A stretch of 11,748 bases of DNA, taken from NCBI GenBank assembly GCA_902826155.1, contig CADEDU010000010.1, forward strand, positions 24,499 through 36,246. Reading direction: 5' to 3'. Both the position numbers and the translations under genes were made by a program. Of the stretch, positions 1 through 6,362 are shown in pieces; the first letter of the stretch is position 1, and the number at the start of each line of letters is the position of its first letter. Origin of the DNA: an uncultured beta proteobacterium. Lineage in GTDB: Bacteria > Pseudomonadota > Gammaproteobacteria > Burkholderiales > SG8-39. Under the pieces are notes generated by a model. It was not told the origin of the DNA. It saw nothing but the letters and a program-made list of their open reading frames with translations, and did no database searches.

Positions 1-956
1 ACGACTTCGCTCCAGCGCGCCTGTTCGCCGCGGATGAACTCGGCGAACGCTGCGGGGGTCGATCCGATCGCGATGCCGCTATCGACGTTGAAGCGCTCCT
101 GAACGGCTGGCACCTTGGCGGCGCGCGCGGCTTCGTCGGCGAGCCGCTTGATCACCGCTTCGGGCGTTCTTGCCGGCGCGATCAGTCCGTACCATTGCGA
201 GGTCTCGAAGCCGGGGAAGCCTTGTTCGGCGATCGTCGGCACATCGGGCAGCACATCCAACCGCTGCGGCGTGCCCACACCGATCACGCGCAGTTTGCCC
301 GACTTGACGTGCGGCATGAACGGCGGCGTACCGGCTGCGCTCGCGTGAGTGCGCCCGGCGACGAGGTCGGTCACGTTCGGCCCCGTGCCTTTGTACGGCA
401 CGTGCGCGACATCGATCTTCGCGACCAGCTTCAGATACTCGAACGCGAGATGACCGGCGCTGCCGTTGCCCGCCGAGCCATAGAACAACTTGCCCGGGTC
501 GTTGCGCGCCAGTGCGATGAACTCCTTGAGATTCTTCGCGGCCACGCTCTCGTGCACGACGAAGATGCTCGGCACCTTCACCAGCAATGACACCGGCACG
601 AAATCCTTGTCGGCGTCGTAGGGCAGCTTCGCGAACATGTACGGATTCACCGCGAGCGTGCCGATGTGGCCCATGATCAACGTGTAGCCATCGGGCTCGG
701 CGCGCGCCACCTCCTGCATTGCGACGTTGCCGGCACCGCCGGGTTTGTTCTCCACCACGATCTGCTGGCCGAGTCCCTTGCTCATCTCGGCCGAGACGGT
801 GCGCGCGACGATCTCCGATGTCCCGCCCGGGGCGAACGGCACCACCAGCCGGATCGGCTTCGACGGATAGCCCTGCGCCTGAACCGCACAGCCGAGCGCC
901 GCAGCGCACAGTCCTGCGGCAGCGATCAGCCGCCTCGTCAATCGTCGTCGATTCAT
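1..956 (-). CDS. Bug/TctC-family periplasmic solute-binding protein (3' end off window)
   Basis: This is a tripartite tricarboxylate transporter (TTT) receptor-like protein of the Bug family. It would bind a small carboxylate or similar solute in the periplasm. 318 codons are visible; no stop occurs before the window edge, and family length suggests about 10-15 C-terminal residues are missing. The N-terminus is an Arg-rich signal peptide with a likely cut after VQA at residue 27. The mature part opens with PSKPIRLVVPFAPGG, then VVENKPGGAGN and EPDGYTL, the Bug ligand-loop motifs, and later has VPYKGTGP, DVLPDVPTIAEQG and WYGLIAP. The Asp usual after the GG loop is replaced by Glu (GGTSEIVAR). 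The ATG at 954-956 has AAGGA 9 bases upstream (966-970). It lies 68 bases downstream of the SDR stop, probably in the same transcript. No TctA/TctB membrane partner is visible, as is common for orphan Bug receptors. The ligand is unknown. Confidence 0.93.
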   Translation of the reverse strand, partial: MNRRRLTRRLIAAAGLCAAALGCAVQAQGYPSKPIRLVVPFAPGGTSEIVARTVSAEMSKGLGQQIVVENKPGGAGNVAMQEVARAEPDGYTLIMGHIGTLAVNPYMFAKLPYDADKDFVPVSLLVKVPSIFVVHESVAAKNLKEFIALARNDPGKLFYGSAGNGSAGHLAFEYLKLVAKIDVAHVPYKGTGPNVTDLVAGRTHASAAGTPPFMPHVKSGKLRVIGVGTPQRLDVLPDVPTIAEQGFPGFETSQWYGLIAPARTPEAVIKRLADEAARAAKVPAVQERFNVDSGIAIGSTPAAFAEFIRGEQARWSEV

Positions 957-992
957 CCGTACCGATCCTTCGCGACGTTCTTCCCCGCTGCC

Positions 993-1040
993 TTCAGAAC
1001 TGCCGCTGTTCAAAATTGCCACTTTCAGAATTGCCACTTG
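993..1040. repeat. Three imperfect 15-16 bp direct repeats across the SDR stop codon
   Basis: Read on the minus strand, AAGTGGCAATTCTGA (the last codons K-W-Q-F-stop of the SDR gene, 1039-1025) is followed directly by AAGTGGCAATTTTGA (1024-1010). A third, more diverged copy, AGCGGCAGTTCTGA (1007-994), comes next. The second copy repeats the gene's end in frame, including the stop. This looks like a small tandem duplication from replication slippage. No regulatory role can be claimed from the sequence alone. Confidence 0.7.
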
Positions 1041-1777
1041 CGCAGCCCGCCATCGACCGGAATCAGCGTGCCGGTGATGTAGCGTGCGAGCGGCGAGGCC
1101 AGGAAGCACACCAGGTTGGCGATGTCTTCAGGCTGACCGTACTCGCCCACCGGAATCTCGTGCTCCGACTGCCACGCGCGATACTCCGGCGAGTAGTTGC
1201 GCAGGATCTGTTCGCTGATGATGCGGCCCGGCGGAATGGAGTTCACGGTGATGCCGTGTTTGCCGACCTCGCGCGACAGCCCCTTGGCCCACGAGTGCAT
1301 CGCCGCCTTGGCGCAGAACGCGCCGTTGATCCCCTCGGGCTCCGACTTGCCGGTGATGTTGACGATGCGGCCCCACTTGCGCGCGATCATCTGATCGATC
1401 AGCTTGTCGGCGAGTTGCCGCTGCCGCGTGAAATTGAGCGTCATCGCCTCGTTCCACTGCTCCTCGGGCGTATGCAGCTTGAACGCGCGGCTGCCGCCCG
1501 CGTTGTTGATCAGGATGTCCACCGCACCCAGCCCGGCAAGCGCACCGCTGGCGATCTTCGCCGGCGCCTCGTCGCTCATGAAATCCTGCTCGACGATCAC
1601 CGGCGCCGGGCCGCCCTTGGCGATGATCTCCTTGGCCACCTCGTCGAGCTTGTCGCGCCGACGCGCCGTGAGCGCCAGTCGCACACCCTCGGCGCCCAAT
1701 GCAATCGCGATCGAGCGGCCGATACCGCTCGAGGCGCCAGTGACCAGACCGGTCTTTCCCTTGATCTGCAAGTCCAT
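1025..1777 (-). CDS. SDR-family protein with an atypical active site lacking the YxxxK tyrosine
   Basis: The 250-residue protein has a Rossmann fold of the short-chain dehydrogenase/reductase type, probably cytoplasmic. The cofactor motif TGASSGIG is at residues 13-20, with Arg39-Arg40-Arg41 after the second strand, which leans towards NADP(H). NNAG is at 91-94, the catalytic-type Asn at 115, and PG of the late loop at 183-184. Where classical SDRs have Ser...YxxxK, this protein reads NITGKSEPEG (140-149) and then GAFCAK (152-157). Lys157 is kept, but the position four residues before it is Ala153, and the nearest aromatic is Phe154. Catalysis must differ from the textbook SDR or be lost. I recall similar GKSEP-type SDRs in other proteobacteria, so this is probably a subfamily trait rather than a mutation. 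The start at 1777 was chosen over upstream in-frame codons because the fold begins there and AAAGGA precedes it. It is coupled to the MetE-like gene. The substrate is unknown. Confidence 0.88.
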   Translation of the reverse strand: MDLQIKGKTGLVTGASSGIGRSIAIALGAEGVRLALTARRRDKLDEVAKEIIAKGGPAPVIVEQDFMSDEAPAKIASGALAGLGAVDILINNAGGSRAFKLHTPEEQWNEAMTLNFTRQRQLADKLIDQMIARKWGRIVNITGKSEPEGINGAFCAKAAMHSWAKGLSREVGKHGITVNSIPPGRIISEQILRNYSPEYRAWQSEHEIPVGEYGQPEDIANLVCFLASPLARYITGTLIPVDGGLRKWQF

Positions 1778-1782
1778 CTTCG

Positions 1783-2901
1783 TCAGTGTCCTTTCCACAC
1801 ATCGCGCGCCACATCGACGCATAGTTTCAATTTGGCCCGCTCGTCGGCCTCGGTCACCGGATTGCCCGCGACCGTGCTCGCGAAACCACACTGCGGACTG
1901 ATCGCCAGCCGATCGAGATCGATGAAGCGAGCGGCCTCGTCGATGCGCCGCTTGAGCGCGTCGGCCGATTCGAGAGCCGGCGTCTTGGTGCTCACCAGGC
2001 CGAGCACCACGCCCTTGTTCTTCGGCACATGGCGCAGCGCCTTGAAGTCGCCCGCGCGCGGCGTGTCGTACTCGATCAGGAAGTGATTGACCCGCACCTT
2101 GCCGAACAGCTTTTCGGCCACCGGATCGAGCCCGCCCTCCGACAGAAAGTGCGCCTTGAAATTGCCGCGGCACAGATGCAGCCCCACCACCATGTCGGCA
2201 GGAATGCCCGCGACTGAAGCATTGAGCGCGTCGACATACAGATCGACCAGCGCCTCCGGGTCATCGCCCTGTGCACGCACCTGCTCGCGGATCGCGGGGT
2301 CGCACAACATCGCCAGCGGCACTTCGTCGATCTGCACGTAACGCAATCCGGCGGCGTGCAGCGCGGTGATCTCCTCGACGTAGGCGCGCCCCAGGTCGGC
2401 GAACATCGCGGCGCGGCTCGGGTACACGCCAGCGTCGATCGCGTTGGGCCCGCTGTAGAACTGCATCGTCGGGGCCGAGGGCAGCGTGATCTTCGGCGGC
2501 GTGGACGTGACGCTGCGGATGAACTCCAACTCATCGAGCGCGATCGGCTGCATGCGGCGCAGCTTGCCGCTGATGTAGGGCGCGGTGAAATCGGTGACGT
2601 GCCCCTGCTCGTCGTGGAACTTGAATACCGCCGTGCCGATGCGAAATCCATCCATGCGTTCGACGAACCGGCTCCAGTACGAACCGCGCCGGAACTCGCC
2701 GTCGTTGACGACCTGCAGGCCGCATTCCTGCTGCAACTTGATGACCTCGCGGATGCTCTGATCGATCGCGCGTTCGAAATCGGCGTCGTTCATCTGCCCG
2801 GCGCCGTGCTGCCGGAATGCCTGGCGCAGCGTGGCCGGACGCAACAACGAGCCGACATGATCGGCGCGGAACGGCGGCTTTCCATCGACGATTAGAGGCA
2901 T
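1783..2901 (-). CDS. MetE-like (cobalamin-independent methionine synthase family) zinc methyltransferase
   Basis: This 372-residue cytoplasmic protein corresponds to the C-terminal catalytic barrel of MetE, like the stand-alone YxjG/YxjH-type proteins. Zinc ligands are all visible: His242 and Cys244 (LHLCRGN), Glu277 (LIEYDTPRAGDF) and Cys338 (SPQCGFAS). The Glu-Cys distance of 61 matches that of E. coli MetE as I remember it. DHVGSLLRP (14-22) is the usual N-terminal signature, and QIDE (190-193) sits at the position of the IDEP motif. The N-terminal domain of full MetE (about 750 residues) is absent, as in this subfamily. Such enzymes activate a thiolate on zinc for alkylation; the methyl donor and thiol acceptor here are unknown. 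An alternative is an epoxyalkane:coenzyme M transferase-like role, since that enzyme belongs to the same superfamily. The ATG at 2899-2901 has no clear Shine-Dalgarno but lies about 25 bases downstream of a predicted transcription start. It is first in the leftward operon, 5 bases before the SDR. Confidence 0.9.
   Translation of the reverse strand: MPLIVDGKPPFRADHVGSLLRPATLRQAFRQHGAGQMNDADFERAIDQSIREVIKLQQECGLQVVNDGEFRRGSYWSRFVERMDGFRIGTAVFKFHDEQGHVTDFTAPYISGKLRRMQPIALDELEFIRSVTSTPPKITLPSAPTMQFYSGPNAIDAGVYPSRAAMFADLGRAYVEEITALHAAGLRYVQIDEVPLAMLCDPAIREQVRAQGDDPEALVDLYVDALNASVAGIPADMVVGLHLCRGNFKAHFLSEGGLDPVAEKLFGKVRVNHFLIEYDTPRAGDFKALRHVPKNKGVVLGLVSTKTPALESADALKRRIDEAARFIDLDRLAISPQCGFASTVAGNPVTEADERAKLKLCVDVARDVWKGH
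1789..1794 (-). promoter_or_regulatory. Ribosome binding site of the SDR gene, inside the upstream gene
   Basis: On the minus strand AAAGGA lies 11 bases before the ATG at 1777. It sits within the last codons of the MetE-like gene, whose stop is at 1783-1785. This supports the short start for the SDR and suggests that its translation is coupled to the gene before it. Confidence 0.6.
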
Positions 2902-2933
2902 GGCGGCACCGGACGGGCGTAGTCGGGGACGCG

Positions 2934-2962
2934 AGGGTAGAGGGCACGCCGGCAGACGTCAA
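2934..2962 (-). promoter_or_regulatory. Predicted sigma70 promoter of the leftward operon
   Basis: On the minus strand TTGACG (2962-2957) and TACCCT (2939-2934) are separated by exactly 17 bases. The -35 matches consensus at five of six positions. The predicted start lies near 2927, leaving a leader of about 25 bases before the MetE-like ATG, too short for a riboswitch. This is a motif match only. Confidence 0.5.
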
Positions 2963-2973
2963 CGCGCGGCGGA

Positions 2974-3003
2974 TTGCTGGCCGCGACGGGCGCCGATTAC
3001 ACT
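2974..3003 (+). promoter_or_regulatory. Predicted sigma70 promoter of the ligase-ABC operon
   Basis: TTGCTG (2974-2979) and TACACT (2998-3003) are separated by 18 bases. The predicted start is near 3010, about 16 bases before the ligase ATG. The two divergent -35 boxes lie back to back with 11 bases between them (2963-2973), so a regulator bound there would touch both promoters. No clear operator palindrome is visible. Confidence 0.5.
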
Positions 3004-3025
3004 GCGCCGCTACCTGCGAGTCACC

Positions 3026-5035
3026 ATGGCCACATCGACCGTCACCGGCACGACCGTCACCGACAGCTCGACGCTGCAGCGGCTTTCCGCGCTTCGCACC
3101 CGGACCGCGCCCGGCCTGCTCGCCGAGTACGCGCGCAGCCGGCCGAGCGAAGTCGCATTCCGATCGAAGCATCGCGGCATCTACCGCGAGCGCACCTGGC
3201 GCCGTTACGCCGAGCTTGCGGGCTGCGCGGCGACCGCGCTCGCGCAGCTTGGCCTGCAACGCGGCGAGCGGATCGCGATCATGGCCGACGCCTGCGAGGA
3301 ATGGCTCATTCTCGATCAGGGTGCGCAAGCGCTGGGTGCGATCGTCTACGGCATCTATCCCACCGCCTCGGCGGCCGAACTCGAATTCCAGTTGCAGGAT
3401 GGCGGTGCGAGCGTGTTCGTCGCCGAGAATCAGGAGTACGTCGACAAGATCCTGCCGCTGCTCGATCGCCTGCCGCGGCTGCGCAAGATCGTGGTGGTGG
3501 ATACGACGGCGATGTTCGCGTACGAGCACGCGCTGTTGCTGCCCTACGAAGCGATGATGGCGGACGCGGCCACTGAGGGCGAAGAGGCGGTGCGCGCGCT
3601 GGAATTGCACGTGCACTCGCTCGATCCGCGCGCGCCGGCGTTCATCGTGTACACCTCCGGCACCACCGGTCACCCCAAAGGCGCGTTGATCACGCACGGC
3701 AAGCATCTGGCCGCGTGCGCGCGGTTCGTCGAGCACTACCCGACGCTCGAACGCGACGCGCATCGCACGGTGGCGTATCTGCCGTTGTGCCATGTGCTCG
3801 GTCGCAACGTCGCGATCACGCTGCCGCTGGTATCACGCGTGGTGCCGCATTTCGGCGAGACGGTCGAGGCGTTTCCCGAAACATTGTTCGAAGTGGCGCC
3901 CACGATGCTGGTGACCGTGCCGCGCTACCTGCAGAAGTTCGCCTCGCAGGTGCTGGTAGGCATGAACAGCGCCTCGCCGATCAAGCGCCGCACGTACGAG
4001 TGGGCGATGAAGGTCGGGCGTGAAACGGCACGACGCCGCTGGGAAGGCGAGCTGCGCGAAAGCGGCCCCTACACGCTGGCGCGCGCACTCGTGTTCAAAC
4101 CATTGCTCAACAAGCTGGGACTCGATCAATTGAAGCTGGTGATCTCCGGCGGCGCAGCGTTGGCGACGGAGACGATGGCGCTGTGGCAGATCTGGGGCGT
4201 GAACGTGGTCGAGCTCTACGGCCAGACCGAACAGGCAGGCGCCCCGATCACCGGCCAACGCGGTCCGTTTCCGCGCCCCGGCAATGTGGGTGAGCCGGTG
4301 GCGGGCGTGCAAGTGAAACTGGATGAGCACGGCGAGATCCTCGCGCAGCTCGACGACGGCTTCGAGAGTTACTGGCAGAACGCGCAGGCCACGCGCGAGG
4401 TGCTCGGCGCCGACGGCTGGATGCGCACCGGCGACATCGGCGAATGGATCGACGCATCGAGCACCGATGCGGGCAGCTCCGCGGCCGCTTCGTCTGGACC
4501 CAGCGGCCCGTTCACGGACACATCGACCGGCAGCCGCACCGGCCGATCACTGCGGCTGATGGACCGCGCGCGCGACTTCATCGTCACCTCCGGCGGCAAG
4601 ACGCTCTCGCCCTCGTTCATCGAGAACATCCTGCGCGCCAGTCCCTACGTGTCCGAAGCGGTGGTGTTCGGCCACAACCGCAAGTACCTCACCGCGCTGG
4701 TCGAGATCGATTTCGACAGCGTGGCCGACTGGGCGCGCGCCAACGACATCGTCTACTCCGGCTTCACCCATCTCACCGAGCGGCCTGAAGTCGTGGCCAT
4801 GCTGCAACGTGAGATCGACAAGGCCAACGAGGCGCTCGCACGCGTGGAGAGCATCAAGGCGTTCCGCATCCTGCCCAAGGCGCTCGATCCGGAAGAGGAA
4901 GGCGAACCCGTGACGCCGACGCGCAAGGTCAAGCGCAACCTCATGTACCAGCGGTTCGAGACGCTGGTGGAGTCCATGTATGATGACCGCGAGGAGAGGA
5001 TCGTCGCGCGCGGCGCGGGCAACGTGTTGGGATGA
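3026..5035 (+). CDS. AMP-forming acyl-CoA ligase (long-chain/aromatic acyl-CoA synthetase-like)
   Basis: This 669-residue adenylate-forming enzyme would activate a carboxylic acid with ATP and join it to CoA. Visible motifs are the ATP loop YTSGTTGHPKG (209-219), YGQTE (398-402), TGDIGEW (468-474), MDRARDFIVTSGGK (from 512), and TPTRKVKR (630-637) with Lys634 as the likely catalytic lysine. The overall pattern is closest to long-chain acyl-CoA synthetases of the Faa1/FadD15 kind, which in betaproteobacteria often accompany Liv-type ABC genes. Between GDIGEW and the hinge strand, residues about 477-508 are rich in Ser, Thr, Gly and Ala, some 20-25 residues more than usual. The reading frame stays open 126 bases upstream to an ATG at 2900. 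The start at 3026 is preferred because the extra Arg-rich codons overlap the divergent gene and the promoter region. It has no strong Shine-Dalgarno. It is first in the operon, 85 bases before the binding protein. The substrate is not determined by the sequence. Confidence 0.93.
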   Translation: MATSTVTGTTVTDSSTLQRLSALRTRTAPGLLAEYARSRPSEVAFRSKHRGIYRERTWRRYAELAGCAATALAQLGLQRGERIAIMADACEEWLILDQGAQALGAIVYGIYPTASAAELEFQLQDGGASVFVAENQEYVDKILPLLDRLPRLRKIVVVDTTAMFAYEHALLLPYEAMMADAATEGEEAVRALELHVHSLDPRAPAFIVYTSGTTGHPKGALITHGKHLAACARFVEHYPTLERDAHRTVAYLPLCHVLGRNVAITLPLVSRVVPHFGETVEAFPETLFEVAPTMLVTVPRYLQKFASQVLVGMNSASPIKRRTYEWAMKVGRETARRRWEGELRESGPYTLARALVFKPLLNKLGLDQLKLVISGGAALATETMALWQIWGVNVVELYGQTEQAGAPITGQRGPFPRPGNVGEPVAGVQVKLDEHGEILAQLDDGFESYWQNAQATREVLGADGWMRTGDIGEWIDASSTDAGSSAAASSGPSGPFTDTSTGSRTGRSLRLMDRARDFIVTSGGKTLSPSFIENILRASPYVSEAVVFGHNRKYLTALVEIDFDSVADWARANDIVYSGFTHLTERPEVVAMLQREIDKANEALARVESIKAFRILPKALDPEEEGEPVTPTRKVKRNLMYQRFETLVESMYDDREERIVARGAGNVLG

Positions 5036-5106
5036 CGTGCTGCAGCAACCCCCTGGCCGCGGGCCGTGCGGGCTATCGACATCGATCAAGAATCAGCACC
5101 CCAATC

Positions 5107-5112
5107 GAGGAG
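5107..5112 (+). promoter_or_regulatory. Strong ribosome binding site of the ABC binding-protein gene
   Basis: GAGGAG lies 8 bases before the ATG at 5121. It is the best Shine-Dalgarno in the central block and fixes the start, since the same frame stays open upstream to 4980 inside the ligase gene. It fits a periplasmic protein made in excess over the permeases. Confidence 0.7.
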
Positions 5113-5120
5113 ACCCATCC

Positions 5121-6281
5121 ATGAAACGAAGCTCGCTCGTTGCACTCGTCGCGATCGCCGCGGCGTCGGCAGCGTCGGCCCAGGACGCCTACGTGATCGG
5201 CGTGAGCGGCGCGATGACCGGCCCCCAGGCGGGCACCTACGCACCGGTAGTCGACGCGCTCAAGGGTTATCTCGACCACCTCAACAGCCGCGGTGGCATC
5301 AACGGCAAACAGGTGCGTCTGGTGATCCAAGACAACCAGGGCGAACCGTCGAAGGCCGCGGCCGATGCCAAGAAGCTGGTGTCGCAGGACAAGGTGCTGA
5401 TGATGATCAACACCAGCCTGTCCTCGACCTATGCGCCGATGGTGGCCGAATCGAAGCGTGCAGGTGTGCCGCTCTACTACGCCGGCGCGGTCTGTCCTAA
5501 CGAAACCTTTCCCCCGGCCGACCCGCTGCAGTTCTGCTCCACCGCGTTCAGCGCGAATCTCGACTCGCAGGCGGCGGTGAGCTTCGTCAAGTCGCAGGCC
5601 AAGGAGCCGGTGCGCATCGGCTTCGCCGCGATGGCGATTCCGGTGGCGCGAGCGGGCATCGAACACGCCGAGAAGGTCGCCAAGGAATCGGGCATGACGG
5701 TGGTGGAGAAGCAGATCACGCCGCCACCGGCGCCGGACTACACCCCGTTCGCCACCAAGTTGAAGGAAGGCAACCCGAACTGGATGTTCTCGTGGTCGCC
5801 GTGGCTTTCGCAGGTGCGCACCTTCGAGGCGATGCGCCGCATCGGCTGGAACGGCGGCTACGTCACCTGGGCACACAACAACGCCGAAGACGAACTGGCG
5901 CGCATCAAGGATCCGAACTTCTACGTCATCGGCACCAACGCGCTATTCGCCGACGAAGTGCCCACGCAGGCCGAGATCCGCGCCGCCATGCATCGCGCGA
6001 ATCTGAAGTATCCGGTGAGCTACGCCACTGAAGGATTCATCGCCGGGCTGGTGGTCGAGCAGGTGCTCAGGAACGTCGGCTGGCCGGCCACCCCGCAGAA
6101 GACGCTCGCCGCGATGAACAACGTCAAGGTCGACCTCAAAGGCCTGCGCGGCGGTCCGCTCGAATGGACCAAGGACAACCACTTCCGCACCAGGCAGTAC
6201 TACCGCGTGTGGCGCTGGGACACCACGAAGAACGCGGTGGTGCGCGTGCAGGACTGGCAGGTCATCGACGTGAAGAAATAA
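5121..6281 (+). CDS. Liv-type ABC transporter periplasmic substrate-binding protein
   Basis: This 386-residue receptor of the LivJ/LivK (type I periplasmic fold) class captures the transported solute and delivers it to the permeases encoded downstream. The signal peptide covers residues 1-20, with a likely cut after ASA. The mature protein starts QDAYVIGVSGAMTGPQAG, followed by the GYLDHLNSRGGINGK segment (49-63) and LVIQDNQGEP (67-76), typical of this family. SLSSTYAPM (99-107) lies where the ligand carboxylate is usually held. Cys125 and Cys139 are the only cysteines I noticed in the mature protein, and they could form a disulfide around the insertion PNETFPPADP. Family knowledge allows branched-chain amino acids, amides or aromatic acids as ligand. 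The neighbouring CoA ligase and gentisate dioxygenase make an aromatic or other organic acid more likely (inference). The gene ends 25 bases before an intrinsic terminator. Confidence 0.94.
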   Translation: MKRSSLVALVAIAAASAASAQDAYVIGVSGAMTGPQAGTYAPVVDALKGYLDHLNSRGGINGKQVRLVIQDNQGEPSKAAADAKKLVSQDKVLMMINTSLSSTYAPMVAESKRAGVPLYYAGAVCPNETFPPADPLQFCSTAFSANLDSQAAVSFVKSQAKEPVRIGFAAMAIPVARAGIEHAEKVAKESGMTVVEKQITPPPAPDYTPFATKLKEGNPNWMFSWSPWLSQVRTFEAMRRIGWNGGYVTWAHNNAEDELARIKDPNFYVIGTNALFADEVPTQAEIRAAMHRANLKYPVSYATEGFIAGLVVEQVLRNVGWPATPQKTLAAMNNVKVDLKGLRGGPLEWTKDNHFRTRQYYRVWRWDTTKNAVVRVQDWQVIDVKK

Positions 6282-6306
6282 ACAGGGTGCAATCCTGACG
6301 ATCGAC

Positions 6307-6336
6307 GACGCGCGGCCAGCCCGCGCGTCTTTGTTT
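6307..6336 (+). terminator. Intrinsic terminator between the binding-protein and permease genes
   Basis: A perfect 9-bp stem, GACGCGCGG (6307-6315) and CCGCGCGTC (6321-6329), closes a five-base loop CCAGC and is followed by TTTGTTT (6330-6336). No new promoter is obvious before the permease start at 6363, so the downstream genes probably depend on partial read-through. The interrupted T tract would suit incomplete termination. Confidence 0.8.
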
Positions 6337-6362
6337 GGCTCCCGCCCGCCGCCGCTGCAAGC

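Noticed and set aside
90..102. Thirteen-base match GAAGCGCTCCTGA also present at 8360-8372
   Set aside because: One copy is inside each of two unrelated coding genes, with no flanking similarity; chance is enough in GC-rich coding DNA.
935..956. Twin-arginine or lipoprotein signal on the Bug protein
   Set aside because: The N-terminal arginines lack the full SRRxFLK pattern, and the ALGC sequence misses the Leu/Val usually at the first lipobox position; a normal Sec signal fits better.
719..2086. Long open frame on the plus strand opposite the Bug and SDR genes
   Set aside because: It runs antisense to two clearly recognisable genes, is Arg/Pro-rich with no known domain, and is expected in high-GC DNA.
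2902..2930. Cobalamin or SAM riboswitch before the MetE-like gene
   Set aside because: The predicted leader is about 25 bases, far too short for these aptamers, and no conserved box is seen.
2900..3025. Upstream extension of the ligase to an ATG at 2900
   Set aside because: The added 42 residues are Arg-rich and unlike any ligase N-terminus, and they cover the start of the divergent gene and both predicted promoters.
2531..3793. Long minus-strand open frame covering the divergent promoter region and the ligase start
   Set aside because: It overlaps the MetE-like gene and the ligase in other frames, its composition is biased to Arg, Gln and Val, and it has no recognisable motif.
5050..5070. 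GGCC-rich palindrome between the ligase and the binding protein, as a terminator
   Set aside because: GGCCGCGGGCC gives only a four-base stem with a three-base loop and has no T tract after it.
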